Source: Treponema saccharophilum DSM 2985 (GTDB lineage Bacteria > Spirochaetota > Spirochaetia > Treponematales > Treponemataceae). Taken from it: a stretch of DNA of 64,000 nt. The translations under genes and the position numbers were made by a program. The notes below the pieces were generated by a model, which was given only the letters and a program-made list of their open reading frames with translations, was not told the origin of the DNA and did no database searches. Position 1 is the first letter of the stretch. Every line of letters starts with the position of its first letter. Location of the stretch: the NCBI RefSeq assembly GCF_000255555.1, contig NZ_AGRW01000055.1, positions 62,001 through 126,000 on the forward strand. Direction: 5' to 3'. Below, piece after piece: positions 52,689-61,932 of the stretch.

Positions 52689-54452
52689 CTATCTCGTGAG
52701 TTTTCTGTAGACCGTCTTGTGGGGAACGTCGTCGTCGATTCCGAGGACGTTCTTCTTCCATTCGACGTACTCGCTCCAGTTGCCCTCGAAGAAGTTCACG
52801 TCGCTGTTGTTCTCGAACGCGAGAATGTGCGTGCAGATGCGGTCGAGGAAGTAGCGGTCGTGGCTGATGACCATGACGACTCCCGCAAATGTCGAAATCG
52901 CCTCCTCAAGGCTTCTCGTCGTCGTGATGTCCAAATCGTTCGTCGGCTCGTCCAAAAGAAGCACGTTTCCCGCCTCCTTGAACATCATTCCCATGTTGAG
53001 CCTGTTCTTCTCTCCGCCGGAAAGAACGCTTATCTTCTTGTTCTGCTCCGGACCGTTGAAATTGAACCACGAGCAGTAGGCGTGCGCGTTGATTTCGCGG
53101 ACGGCTCCGTTGACGGGGCGTCCCTTTTCGTCAACAGCGCCGAGCTTGACCAAATCCGAGCCGCCAGAGAGCATCTCGTAGACAGTCTTGTTCGGGTCGA
53201 GCTTGCTTCTCATCTGGTCGACGTAGACGAGCTTCACCGTTCCGCCGACTTTCAGCTCGCCCGAGTCCGGCTTCTCCTCGCCCTGCGTTCCGTCGTGCAT
53301 CTCGACTTTCTGTCCCGCCGCCGTCGCAATCATCTTGAAGAGCGTCGTCTTTCCCGCGCCGTTCGGCCCGACGATTCCGACAACCGCGCCCGCGGGAATG
53401 TGGAAGTCGAGGTTCTCGAAAAGCACCCTGTCGTCGAACGATTTCGTCAGTTTTTCCGCGTCGATGACGAGCGAGCCGAGACGCGGACCTGCCGGAATGG
53501 AAATCTGCGAGTCTTTGAGCGTCACTCGCTTCGATTCCTCGGCAAGAAGCGCCTCGTACTTGGTGATGTGCTCCTTGTGCTTCGCCTGGCGTCCCTTCGC
53601 GCCCGCGTGAATCCACTCAAGCTCCTCCTGCATCTCGCGCCGTCTGACGGAAGCCTGCTTTTCCTCAAGCGCGAGGCGCTTTTCCTTTGCCTCAAGCCAC
53701 TCGGAGTAGTTCCCCTTGAACGGGTATCCCTCGCCCCTGTCCATTTCGAGAATCCAGCCGGCGACGTTGTCGAGGAAGTAGCGGTCGTGCGTTATTGCGA
53801 TGATTGTTCCCGGATAATCCTTCAGGTGACGCTCAAGCCACGCGACGGTCTCCGCGTCCAGGTGGTTCGTCGGCTCGTCGAGGAGGAGAATGTCCGGTTT
53901 CTGGAGGAGAAGGCGGCACAGCGCGACGCGCCTCCGTTCTCCGCCGGAAAGGACGTCCACAATCTGGTCGGCGGGCGGGCAGCGGAGCGCGTCCATCGCA
54001 AGCTCCAGATTCGCGTCGAGGTTCCATGCGTCAGCCGCGTCGAGCTTCTCCTGAATTTCCGCCTGCCGCGCGCAAAGTTTGTCGAAATCAGCGTCGGGGT
54101 CTCCGAACGCCTCGTTCACCTTGTCGAATTCCGCGAGCAAATCGGTTATCGGCTTCACGCCCTCGCGGACGATTTCCATGACGGTCTTTCCCGGCTCAAG
54201 GTACGGCTCCTGCTCAAGATAGCCCATCGTGTATCCGGGAAGGAGCTTCGTCTCGCCGGTGTAGTCCGTGTCCTTTCCCGCAAAAATCTTGAAGAGCGAT
54301 GATTTACCCGCGCCGTTTTCGCCGATAACGCCGATTTTCGCCCCGTAGTAATATGAAATCGAGATGTCCTTGAGGACGACCTTCGTCCCGTAAGCCCTCG
54401 AAACCCTGTCCATCGTGTAGATGATTTTCTTGTCGTCGAATGTCTTTGCCAT
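52689..54452 (-). CDS. ettA: Energy-dependent translational throttle protein EttA (ABC-F)
   Basis: Ribosome-associated ABC-F ATPase that gates early elongation, 587 residues. Two ABC modules: Walker A GENGAGKSS (about 42-50) with signature LSGGERRRVAL, and GPNGAGKTT (about 365-373) with LSGGEKNRLNMG; Walker B LLLDEPTNHLD and LLLDEPTNDLD. The linker between carries the charged helices of the P-site tRNA interaction motif. No membrane segments. The ATG lies 6 bases after TATACT (54459-54464 on the minus strand) with no ribosome binding site, so a leaderless transcript is likely. It would follow the small gene's region on the same strand. Confidence 0.92.
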   Translation of the reverse strand: MAKTFDDKKIIYTMDRVSRAYGTKVVLKDISISYYYGAKIGVIGENGAGKSSLFKIFAGKDTDYTGETKLLPGYTMGYLEQEPYLEPGKTVMEIVREGVKPITDLLAEFDKVNEAFGDPDADFDKLCARQAEIQEKLDAADAWNLDANLELAMDALRCPPADQIVDVLSGGERRRVALCRLLLQKPDILLLDEPTNHLDAETVAWLERHLKDYPGTIIAITHDRYFLDNVAGWILEMDRGEGYPFKGNYSEWLEAKEKRLALEEKQASVRRREMQEELEWIHAGAKGRQAKHKEHITKYEALLAEESKRVTLKDSQISIPAGPRLGSLVIDAEKLTKSFDDRVLFENLDFHIPAGAVVGIVGPNGAGKTTLFKMIATAAGQKVEMHDGTQGEEKPDSGELKVGGTVKLVYVDQMRSKLDPNKTVYEMLSGGSDLVKLGAVDEKGRPVNGAVREINAHAYCSWFNFNGPEQNKKISVLSGGEKNRLNMGMMFKEAGNVLLLDEPTNDLDITTTRSLEEAISTFAGVVMVISHDRYFLDRICTHILAFENNSDVNFFEGNWSEYVEWKKNVLGIDDDVPHKTVYRKLTR

Positions 54453-54777
54453 GCGGAAAGTATATCGGAAAATCGCGCGAATGCTAATCGACCGGCATTG
54501 ACGCGATTTTGTGCAATTGCGTTTGCGATTCGTTTACAAATGGGGATGAACAATTTATAGTAAAACTGTTCGGAGATTTCGGTTTCGGAGTTGTTCAGCG
54601 GAATTGTGAATCAAGTGGCTTGCGAACTTATCCTATAATTTGGCACATCGTTTACGGCAATCCTCGCGTTTTTCGGCGCTCCATTCTTTTTCGCGTTCCA
54701 GCTGAAATCGGGAATATACGGGCGTGCGCGGAAGTTCCTTTTTTCGGCCATGCCCAATCAGTTCAGGCGGAGTTTTT
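54453..54777. other. Intergenic region between ettA and the GGDEF gene
   Basis: 325 bases with no supported gene. It contains divergent promoters: the ettA -10 (54459-54464, minus) and TTTACA (54533-54538), 17 bases, TATAGT (54556-54561) on the plus strand, giving the GGDEF gene a leader of about 210 bases. I find no clear hairpin or riboswitch in that leader. Confidence 0.55.
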
Positions 54778-56223
54778 ATGGGAAGAAAACATGTCATTTC
54801 TTCGGGCGCGCGTTTGCTTTTCTACTTCGGATTGTCCGTAATCATGGCGTTTGTCGTGCTCATCTTTATTATATTCAGAGCTTTTGAGAGCGATTTTGTC
54901 TACATGACGAACAATGAGCTTATGAACGTCAGCACGGGAATCCAGAACACATTCTCGTATTGGTGCGACGTCCTGAAGGGAAGCGCCTCTGTCGTTGCCG
55001 GCCATCCGAGCGTCATAAAAGCGGTTTCGGGCAGGGACGGAACGGGAATGAGCGAATTCCTTTCCGATACGGTCGAGCGGCTCGGGATTGACGCGTTTGC
55101 GCTTACCGATTCGAATGGAATCGTCATTTCGGAACGGGGGACGCAGTTCAGGAAATACTCCGATTTGTCGGAGCTTGTTTCCGTAAAATATGCGCTTGAC
55201 GGAAAGACGACGCTCAATTACGGAAAATTCGGGGATTTCATTTTTGCGGAGATTTACGCGTCGCCCGTTGTCCTCGACGGGAACATAATCGGAACTGTCG
55301 TTTTCGTCTATTCGCTTTCCGGAAAGAAATTCCTTGACATCGTGAAATCGTTCGGCGTCGAATGCACGATTTTCAGCGGGGACACGCGCGTCGCCTCGTC
55401 GCTCGCGAACGTCGTCGGAACAACCATCTCCAATCCGCTCATCGAGGAGAAAGTCCTGCAGAACGGCGAGGTTTTCAACGGCCGCGTCGATGTGCGCGGG
55501 ATAAAATATTATTCGGTTTATTCGCCGATTTGCAATTCCGACAAATCGGTCGTCGGGATGCTTTTTGTGGCGCGCAAGATGAAGACCGTCCAAAGCCTCA
55601 ACATACGGATGCTCCAGTTCATAATCCCGTTCTGCATCATAATCGCCGTCGTCCTCATCTCGATGCTGATGCGGCTTTCCGCGCTCGACAGGCGCGCGCT
55701 CAGGCAGAAGGCGGAGGTTCTGGGGCGGCAGGTGAACTGGGATACGCTGACTGGGGCGAACACGCGGAAATTCGGCACGGATGCGCTTGAGGAAAGTTTC
55801 CTCGATTTCCGCCGGGGATTTCCGAGTCCCGCGATAATGATGCTCGACATCGACAACTTCAAGTACGTCAACGACAATTTCGGGCACGAAGCCGGTGACG
55901 AGGTTCTCCGGAAAATCGTGGAGACCGTCTACGCGAACTGCCGCTCAAGCGACAGGCTCATCCGGTGGGGCGGCGACGAATTCGTAGGGATTTTTGACGG
56001 AATGAAACGCGAGATATGCGTCACGTTCTCGGAAAAAGTCCTGCGCTCCGTTTCCGCGCTTGAATTCAATTTTGACGGAAGAATCCACCACGTCACCGTT
56101 TCCATCGGTTTCGCGTATTTCTCGCCCGACGACGCGGGCTACGAGGATGCGCTTTCCCGCGCCGATTCCGCGCTCTACCGCTCAAAAACGAGCGGAAAGA
56201 ACACGGCGTGTTTCGGCATCTGA
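54778..56223 (+). CDS. Membrane-anchored diguanylate cyclase
   Basis: 481 residues: TM1 (LLFYFGLSVIMAFVVLIFII), an extracytoplasmic Cache-like sensor (about 40-280), TM2 (FIIPFCIIIAVVLISMLM, about 285-305) and a GGDEF domain at about 325-481. The active-site loop is RWGGDEF, with the product-inhibition RxxD (RSSD) exactly five residues before it, so it should make cyclic di-GMP and be feedback-inhibited. Start ATG 54778 after GCGGAG. Convergent with argA. Confidence 0.92.
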   Translation: MGRKHVISSGARLLFYFGLSVIMAFVVLIFIIFRAFESDFVYMTNNELMNVSTGIQNTFSYWCDVLKGSASVVAGHPSVIKAVSGRDGTGMSEFLSDTVERLGIDAFALTDSNGIVISERGTQFRKYSDLSELVSVKYALDGKTTLNYGKFGDFIFAEIYASPVVLDGNIIGTVVFVYSLSGKKFLDIVKSFGVECTIFSGDTRVASSLANVVGTTISNPLIEEKVLQNGEVFNGRVDVRGIKYYSVYSPICNSDKSVVGMLFVARKMKTVQSLNIRMLQFIIPFCIIIAVVLISMLMRLSALDRRALRQKAEVLGRQVNWDTLTGANTRKFGTDALEESFLDFRRGFPSPAIMMLDIDNFKYVNDNFGHEAGDEVLRKIVETVYANCRSSDRLIRWGGDEFVGIFDGMKREICVTFSEKVLRSVSALEFNFDGRIHHVTVSIGFAYFSPDDAGYEDALSRADSALYRSKTSGKNTACFGI

Positions 56224-56233
56224 CCTCCGTCCG

Positions 56234-57604
56234 CTATATCTTGAGGCGGAAAACTTTTGAGCCGCGTTTTGGGTTCCAGATTTTGCGCCTCGCTTCGGGC
56301 AGGGATTCGATTGTGTCGGCGACAAATCCGAGCCGCTCGAACCAGTCCGCCGTCTGCGTCGTAAGGATGAAGACGCTTTGTATGCTCACCGTTTTTGCCT
56401 TCTCGATAAGATAAGAAATCATCTTCGGGCCGATTCCGATATGCGCGCACGTCTCGTCGACCGCGACGCCCGCGATTTCCGCCTGCTCCCTTCCGTACAT
56501 GTGGAGCGCGGCGCATGCCCGTACCGCTCCGTCAAGCTCGTAGACGATGTAGTCGTTGTACGTCGATTCGAGCATTTCCTCGGAGCGGGGAAGAAGGATT
56601 TTCTTGATGACGAACGGGCGTATGAGCGAAAGGACGGCGGGAATGTCCTCGCGCCGCATCGCGCGGAATTTGCCGTAGTTCGACGCGTAAATCATCGTTC
56701 CCGAGCCGAGGTCGCTGAAAATCTCGCACGGAAGCGTTCCTTCGATTGAGCCGTTGAGAATGTGGACGCGCGTGACGCCTGATTTTACGGCGTTTTTCGC
56801 GAGCTTCACCATCGAGATGACGCCGTCAAAATACGATGTGTCCTTCCCGATTTTCGATTTGTCCGCCTTTTTGTTCAGCGAGAGGAACGAATCGAGCTCG
56901 TCCAAATCCATCGCGGGGACGCATCCTTCAGGCGACAGCCCGATTTCCTCCGGGACCGAAAAGAATTTTCCGGAAATCTCCGCATCGGGAAGCAGATAGA
57001 AAAGCTTGTCCGCCTTGAGGAGAACAGCAATCTGCGCGGCAAGCTGGACAGACGAGATGTTGTAGGGCTTTCCGTTGAGGCTCCAGCCGATGCACGGAAA
57101 AATCGGGATGAACCCGTTGTCAAGGACAGTCGCGAGCGTTCCGTCGTCTATTTTGTCGATTTCGCCCGCAGAACCGTAATCGACTCCCGAAAGGACGCCC
57201 TTGCCGCGCGCCCGAACCCAGTTTCCGATGACTGCCGTCAAATGCTCGCCCGCGAGGCTCGTCATCACGGAATTCGCGGCGTCGAACGCAGCCGTTTTTA
57301 TGAGCGGCATCGCCTCGGGCGGCGTTATCCGCGAGCCGTTTTTGACCGTCCAGCCGATTCCGTTCTGCCTGAGCGCGTGGTCAATCATCCGTCGCGCGCC
57401 GGGAACGATTATCACGCGTAGCCCCGCCTCGTGGATGAGGGAGATGTCGCGGATGTGGTTAGAAAAAAGCTGCGAGTCGATTATCCTGTCGTCGATGTGG
57501 ATTACGACTGCTGCATTCTTGAATTTCTTTATGTACCTGATTACGTCGCGGATTCGCTCCGCCTTTTCCTGAATCGGATTCTTTGAGATTTCGGTCTGTT
57601 CCAT
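56234..57604 (-). CDS. argA: Amino-acid N-acetyltransferase (N-acetylglutamate synthase)
   Basis: First step of arginine synthesis, acetyl-CoA plus glutamate. 456 residues: an amino-acid-kinase-like domain (IIVPGARRMIDHALRQNGI; VLDNGFIPIFPCIGWSL), then a GNAT domain (AEIAGVAVDETCAHIGIGPKMISYLIEKA) ending in QTADWFERLGFV. The domain order is that of E. coli ArgA. The start ATG is 6 bases after TAGAAT with no ribosome binding site. Arginine synthesis uses carbamoyl phosphate, the product of the CarB proteins in this window. Downstream of queH on the same strand. Confidence 0.9.
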   Translation of the reverse strand: MEQTEISKNPIQEKAERIRDVIRYIKKFKNAAVVIHIDDRIIDSQLFSNHIRDISLIHEAGLRVIIVPGARRMIDHALRQNGIGWTVKNGSRITPPEAMPLIKTAAFDAANSVMTSLAGEHLTAVIGNWVRARGKGVLSGVDYGSAGEIDKIDDGTLATVLDNGFIPIFPCIGWSLNGKPYNISSVQLAAQIAVLLKADKLFYLLPDAEISGKFFSVPEEIGLSPEGCVPAMDLDELDSFLSLNKKADKSKIGKDTSYFDGVISMVKLAKNAVKSGVTRVHILNGSIEGTLPCEIFSDLGSGTMIYASNYGKFRAMRREDIPAVLSLIRPFVIKKILLPRSEEMLESTYNDYIVYELDGAVRACAALHMYGREQAEIAGVAVDETCAHIGIGPKMISYLIEKAKTVSIQSVFILTTQTADWFERLGFVADTIESLPEARRKIWNPKRGSKVFRLKI

Positions 57605-57637
57605 GCGAAGATTCTACCACAGCGCGCGGATTGTCGC

Positions 57638-58282
57638 TCAGCTGCGGTTCTCTTTTGAGAAGACGCAGCCGCAATAATCCTGCCGCCAAAGCCCGAATTC
57701 GTCGGAAAGCTGCGTCGAGCGCAGGAATCCGCCTTTTTTCTTGAAGTCGCTCGGAAGGAATTTCGTTTTTGAGGATGGCGATTCCGATTCAAGGTCTCGC
57801 CCGATTTTGTTGATTTTCTCGGAATCCTTGTGCGGGCTTATCGAAAGCGTCGTCGTGAAGAAATCGAACCCGTTTTCTGACGCGAAGCCGAACGATTTCC
57901 GCATCCTGAATTCGTAGCATCGCCGGCACCGCTCTCCTTTTTCCGGCTCTGTTTTCAGCTCCGGCTCCGCCCGAACGTTCGTCGCGCTGAAATAGTCCTC
58001 GGGGTTGTATGAATCGACGACGAGTTTCACGCCGTTTTTCACGGAATCGGGAAAAACCGCGATGAATTTCCTCAGCTCGTCGAGCCGCCGCTCGTATTCG
58101 GCTTGCGGATGTATGTTCGGGTTGTAATAGTAAATCGTGATGTCGAAGGTGCGCGCGAGCCGCTCTATGACCGCCGACGAGCAGGGACCGCAGCACGCGT
58201 GGAGAAGAAGCGTCGGTTTTTTTCCGTCATTCGGAAGGTTCGCTATGACGTCCTCCATCTCAAGCTGGTAATTTCGTTTCAT
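57638..58282 (-). CDS. queH: Epoxyqueuosine reductase QueH
   Basis: Last step of queuosine synthesis on tRNA: reduction of epoxyqueuosine, cobalamin-independent. 214 residues with LLLHACCGPCSS (Cys-Cys-x-x-Cys, about residues 26-37), GERCRRCYEFRM, TTTLSISPHKDSEKI and DYCGCVFS, as expected for the QueH/DUF208 family's iron-sulfur and metal sites. Start ATG at 58280-58282; the 26-residue upstream extension lacks family similarity. TACAGT ends 6 bases before it. 33 bases separate it from argA. Confidence 0.92.
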   Translation of the reverse strand: MKRNYQLEMEDVIANLPNDGKKPTLLLHACCGPCSSAVIERLARTFDITIYYYNPNIHPQAEYERRLDELRKFIAVFPDSVKNGVKLVVDSYNPEDYFSATNVRAEPELKTEPEKGERCRRCYEFRMRKSFGFASENGFDFFTTTLSISPHKDSEKINKIGRDLESESPSSKTKFLPSDFKKKGGFLRSTQLSDEFGLWRQDYCGCVFSKENRS

Positions 58283-58360
58283 GATGATACTGTAGCGCAA
58301 AACGAACAAAGGCGCACGGTTGTTCCGTACGCCCTTGTTGCTGCTCAAAAAACGCGCCAA

Positions 58361-59803
58361 TCAGTTTTCGCTTTTCCAGAAATCAAGCTCCGATTCGTCA
58401 AGCGCGATGTTCTTGGCGAGGAAGACGGGAGTTTCGCTGCTGCCTTTCTTTTTGAGTTCCTTGCGCTGCTTCGTGTAATCGTTGAGCGCGTCGATTGCGA
58501 CTTTTCCGAGAATTACGCAGACGGGGAGGTTGATGAACGTCATTCCGCCCATGAGAATGTCGGCGACAGCCCACGCCGCGTCCATCGGGATGACCGCACC
58601 GACGAAGACGATTGCGGCGCAGAGCGCGTGGAAAATCCGCATGAACACTTTTGACGGCTCCCTTTTCTTGTTCAGATAAATCAGCGCGTTGTCAACGTAA
58701 TAGAGGTTTCCGATAAGCGTGGTGAACGCGAAGAGAACCATCGCGACCGTTATGTACACGGCGCCCGCCGAGCCGAAAACGGTGGAAATCGCGTTCTGGA
58801 CGTACGGCGCGCCGGAAACTGCCTCGCTGCGCTCGACTCCGCTCGCAAGGCACATGAGAGCCGTCGCGGTGCAGAGAATGAGCGTGTCGATGTAGACCGA
58901 AAGCATCTGCACGAGTCCCTGGCTTACCGGATGCGAAACTTTCGCGCTTGCCGATGCGTTCGGTGCGGAGCCGACGCCCGCCTCGTTCGAGTAAAGCCCG
59001 CGCTTGATTCCGTAGACGAGGCATGAGCCTGCAACGCCCGACGCAATCGAGCGGAAGTTGAACGCGTCGCTGAAAATCATCGCGAACATCGCAGGAACCG
59101 TTTTTATGTGGAACGCGATTATAACGAGCGATACGAGAACGTACGAGATTCCCATCACAGGAACGATGACGCCGGTGAATTTGACGATTCTCTTTCCGCC
59201 GCCAAGAACGCAGTAGCCTACGAGAATCGCGAGGAAAATGCCGATTACTAACGGAGTCGTGCCCTTGTCATAGAAAGAATACGCCTCGAATGTCGACTGG
59301 AGATTGTAGGAAGCGAGCATGTTGAATCCGACCGCATACGTCACAATCAGGAACACGCAGAAGACGACGGAAAGCCACGGCGCATGGAGCGCTTTCTCGA
59401 TGTAGTATGCGGGACCTCCGAAGCACGAGCCGTCCTTGCTCTTCCTTTTGTAGATTTGCGCGAGCGTGCTTTCCACAAATGCCGATGAAGTCGCGATAAT
59501 GCACATGACCCACATCCAGAATACGGCTCCCGCGCCTCCAAGGCAAATCGCCGTCGAAACGCCCACGATATTTCCCGTTCCGACCCTTGATGCCGTCGAG
59601 ACGAGCATTGCCTGCAGCGACGAGACGTGGTTCTTGTCGTCCGGTTTCTCGCGTATTACGTTCAGCGCCTCCCCAAAAAGGCGAATCTGCACGCCCTTCG
59701 TCCGCAGCGTGAAATACAAACCTGCCACCGCCATCACGATGATAAGAACGGGGTAATACATTACGCTGTCGATGTTGTTCAGAACTTCCACAATGTTGTT
59801 CAC
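58361..59803 (-). CDS. AGCS-family sodium:amino-acid symporter
   Basis: Inner-membrane alanine/glycine:cation symporter, 480 residues, about 11 helices. Family landmarks: MLVSTASRVGTGNIVGVSTA (67-86), GGPAYYIEKAL, GLYSNEAGVGSAPNASASA (about 282) and PYVQNAISTVFG. A GTG start with AAGGAG 6 bases upstream. The last residues form a cytoplasmic charged tail. Alanine or glycine is the usual substrate. Confidence 0.92.
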   Translation of the reverse strand: MNNIVEVLNNIDSVMYYPVLIIVMAVAGLYFTLRTKGVQIRLFGEALNVIREKPDDKNHVSSLQAMLVSTASRVGTGNIVGVSTAICLGGAGAVFWMWVMCIIATSSAFVESTLAQIYKRKSKDGSCFGGPAYYIEKALHAPWLSVVFCVFLIVTYAVGFNMLASYNLQSTFEAYSFYDKGTTPLVIGIFLAILVGYCVLGGGKRIVKFTGVIVPVMGISYVLVSLVIIAFHIKTVPAMFAMIFSDAFNFRSIASGVAGSCLVYGIKRGLYSNEAGVGSAPNASASAKVSHPVSQGLVQMLSVYIDTLILCTATALMCLASGVERSEAVSGAPYVQNAISTVFGSAGAVYITVAMVLFAFTTLIGNLYYVDNALIYLNKKREPSKVFMRIFHALCAAIVFVGAVIPMDAAWAVADILMGGMTFINLPVCVILGKVAIDALNDYTKQRKELKKKGSSETPVFLAKNIALDESELDFWKSEN

Positions 59804-59908
59804 TTTTGACTCCTTCGTTTTTCATGTTTTTATGAGCGATTTTATCATTTTGAGGCGGTATTTGTCTGAACTGCTGCTCTGAAATGCGCATGTGCAGAAA
59901 ATTTTTTG

Positions 59909-59938
59909 TTGAATTCTGCATACTATTTTATGTAAAAT
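59909..59938 (+). promoter_or_regulatory. Promoter of the antitoxin gene
   Basis: TTGAAT (59909-59914), 18-base spacer, TAAAAT (59933-59938), just before AGGAGG and the start codon. Confidence 0.55.
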
Positions 59939-59956
59939 CTTGCACAGGAGGTTCGT

Positions 59957-60241
59957 ATGGTAACATTTGCCCGTAATGAAATAGTTTCAAGCACCCAGTT
60001 TGTTCGCGGATTTGCAGGATTCTTGCAGAGAATGACAAAATCCATCGACGAAAAAATCGCCGTCGTAAAAAACAATCAGATGCAGGCGGTGCTGATTCCG
60101 ATTGACGAATACGAGCGGCTGAAATCACTGGAAGAACGTACCGAGCAGAAAGAGATTTTCGAGACTGTCCAAGAGCGCAAAAACACTCCTGTTTCCGAAT
60201 ACATCTCCTATGACGATGCAATGAAAAAGGCGGGGCTGTAA
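59957..60241 (+). CDS. Phd/YefM-type antitoxin
   Basis: 94 residues. The N-terminal DNA-binding part (STQFVRGFAGFLQRM..IAVVKNNQMQAVLIPIDEYERLKSL) has the Phd/YefM pattern, with the NNQMQAVLIP strand and a following DEYERL helix, and the C-terminal stretch (EYISYDDAMKKAGL) is the kind that binds the toxin. AGGAGG upstream. Its stop directly abuts the GTG of a broken RelE-type toxin, the expected operon layout. Confidence 0.85.
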   Translation: MVTFARNEIVSSTQFVRGFAGFLQRMTKSIDEKIAVVKNNQMQAVLIPIDEYERLKSLEERTEQKEIFETVQERKNTPVSEYISYDDAMKKAGL

Positions 60242-60536
60242 GTGGAATACGAGATAAAATTTCACCCTTTGGCTTTGCAGGAGTTCTGCGAACTTGACGG
60301 GAGCATCAAAAACTCGTCAAAAAGCAGCTCGATAAGCTGAAAACATCGCCATTGCTCGGGGAAGATTAGGAAACAAGAACGGCTATGATTTGTCTGGCTA
60401 CAGGAAAATGTACGCCTGCAAAAAACAAATCCGAATTGTTTATTCTGTCGTGGAAAATGTTCTGTTCGTAAATATTATTGCAATCGGCAAACGCGAGGAT
60501 ATGGAAGTTTACAAGACGGCTTCCGAGCGGGTGTGA
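60242..60536 (+). pseudogene. Broken RelE/ParE-type toxin
   Basis: Read through two frameshifts the product is an ordinary RelE-superfamily toxin: it starts VEYEIKFHPLALQEF from the GTG at 60242, continues LVKKQLDKLKTSPLLGE in another frame after a shift near 60305-60316, then GNKNGYDLSGYRKMYACKK and IVYSVVENVLFVNIIAIGKR after a second shift near 60366, ending EDMEVYKTASERV. The premature stops leave only about 30 codons in the first frame. The antitoxin is intact. Confidence 0.88.
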
Positions 60537-60625
60537 AAGGTTTTGTCATTTTGAGGCGGAGACGTATAAATTCACGTATAGGTGATTAAAAATTCTGGTG
60601 GTGTTACAAAAGGTATGCTAATAAG

Positions 60626-60660
60626 GCGGCTGAGCGTAGTCGAAGCCCGCTCAGCATGAC
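60626..60660. repeat. Dispersed intergenic palindrome
   Basis: GGCTGAGC (60628-60635) faces GCTCAGC (60649-60655), followed by ATGAC. A variant of the GTCATGCTGA element family. Confidence 0.6.
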
Positions 60661-60683
60661 GGTTTCTGAACGGGTGTGAAAGC

Positions 60684-60926
60684 CTAGATTTTCATAAAGC
60701 GTCCGCTTTTGTTGAGAAGAGAGTAAAGATATGTCAAATCTTTGTTCATTCCGTTGCCACGGTTCGGACTCGGCATCCTGAAATCTGACGAAATGTCCTT
60801 GTATAGCAAGTCGCTTTCGTCAACGGCTTTGTTCATCAAAAAGAGGATTTTCATGATTTTCGCCTCGCTCTTCGTGAAATCACGCTGGACGCGCTTTTTG
60901 CCGATGAACGGCGATTTTGCGCACAA
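60684..60926 (-). CDS. Hypothetical protein, possibly a decayed fragment
   Basis: An 80-residue frame beginning at a TTG, with no ribosome binding site. The frame continues upstream to about 60980 without an ATG, so the true start is unclear or has been lost. The product (SEAKIMKILFLMNKAVDESDLLYKDI) has a helical look but matches no family I recognise. Low confidence that it is expressed. Confidence 0.3.
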   Translation of the reverse strand: MCAKSPFIGKKRVQRDFTKSEAKIMKILFLMNKAVDESDLLYKDISSDFRMPSPNRGNGMNKDLTYLYSLLNKSGRFMKI

Positions 60927-61002
60927 ACTCAGCTCGTGGAAAAACTGCGTCAGAATCCGCTGAGCAGTCGATTTTTGCTTTTACTTTTTTCATGGATTAA
61001 AT

Positions 61003-61857
61003 TTACCACGCACCTTTTGCTTTTTTAGTTCTCTTTGTTGTTGACCTTCGTTTTGCCAATTTAAACAAAACATGAGGGGTACAGTTTACTCTATATTCAT
61101 TTTTTCCATAAAGAACTTCTTTTTCGCTATTAGTCGCTAGAAAAAAATTTACTCCATTTCTTTTTTCAAAAGATAACGAGCAGTCCTCTTCTGAATCAAA
61201 CTGAATTTTTATTTCATCATCGCTTATACTCAGTAATTTTCCTTTTGTATCTGGTGTAATAATAATTGTATCTCTAAGAGAACTTCTGCTTACGACTACT
61301 TTTCCATTTTCATTGGTAATTTTGGATTCAGATTCAGATTTTGTCATTTCTAACTCACGATCAATAAAGAAATATGCAGTCATTAATACATCTTCTCCAA
61401 GCTCCTCGATATCGTATACAGCAAAAGCTCTCTTCGATTTTTTTTCTTTCTCTTTCAGGAACTTGCGAATCAAAAATACAACAACCACAATCACAGCAAT
61501 TATAACGGCAATGCTTGATATGACAAAAAGAAGCCTGAAGTTACCCCATAGAGAAATACAAAAAGGAATTCCAATGACACCAAAAGAAAAATGCGGAATA
61601 CTAAACGTACCGATACCAAGAATAATAAAATATATTGCAAGAAGTGTTATTGATATGCGAAATAATATTTCAAAATTCCCCCATAGTGAAATACAAAGTA
61701 GAATGCCAATAACGCCAAAGTGTAGAAGTTGATTAACTATAATCCGTCTCTTTTCTTTATCATCGTAATCAATTTGCCTATCAGTTGATGTATCAATGAT
61801 AAATCCAATAACTAGCAAACTGAGCGATATTACTGATAAAACTATTTTAACAATCAT
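61003..61857 (-). CDS. Membrane protein of an AT-rich island, paralogue of the gene at 62701
   Basis: 284 residues. Four hydrophobic helices occupy residues 1-135, with an internal duplication: HFGVIGILLCISLWGNFEIL and SFGVIGIPFCISLWGNFRLL. The soluble part from about 145 (TAYFFIDREL..DTKGKLLSISDDEIKIQF) aligns by eye with the gene at 62701-63519. Base composition is much more AT-rich than the rest of the window. Weak GAGAGG upstream. Unknown function; perhaps a sensor, toxin or secretion-linked protein. Confidence 0.7.
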   Translation of the reverse strand: MIVKIVLSVISLSLLVIGFIIDTSTDRQIDYDDKEKRRIIVNQLLHFGVIGILLCISLWGNFEILFRISITLLAIYFIILGIGTFSIPHFSFGVIGIPFCISLWGNFRLLFVISSIAVIIAVIVVVVFLIRKFLKEKEKKSKRAFAVYDIEELGEDVLMTAYFFIDRELEMTKSESESKITNENGKVVVSRSSLRDTIIITPDTKGKLLSISDDEIKIQFDSEEDCSLSFEKRNGVNFFLATNSEKEVLYGKNEYRVNCTPHVLFKLAKRRSTTKRTKKAKGAW

Positions 61858-61932
61858 ACAGCAGTCTTAGCCTCTCTTTTTCTTGTTATAAAAATATTGG
61901 TCATAGCACAAATATAAATTTTGATTAAAAAT

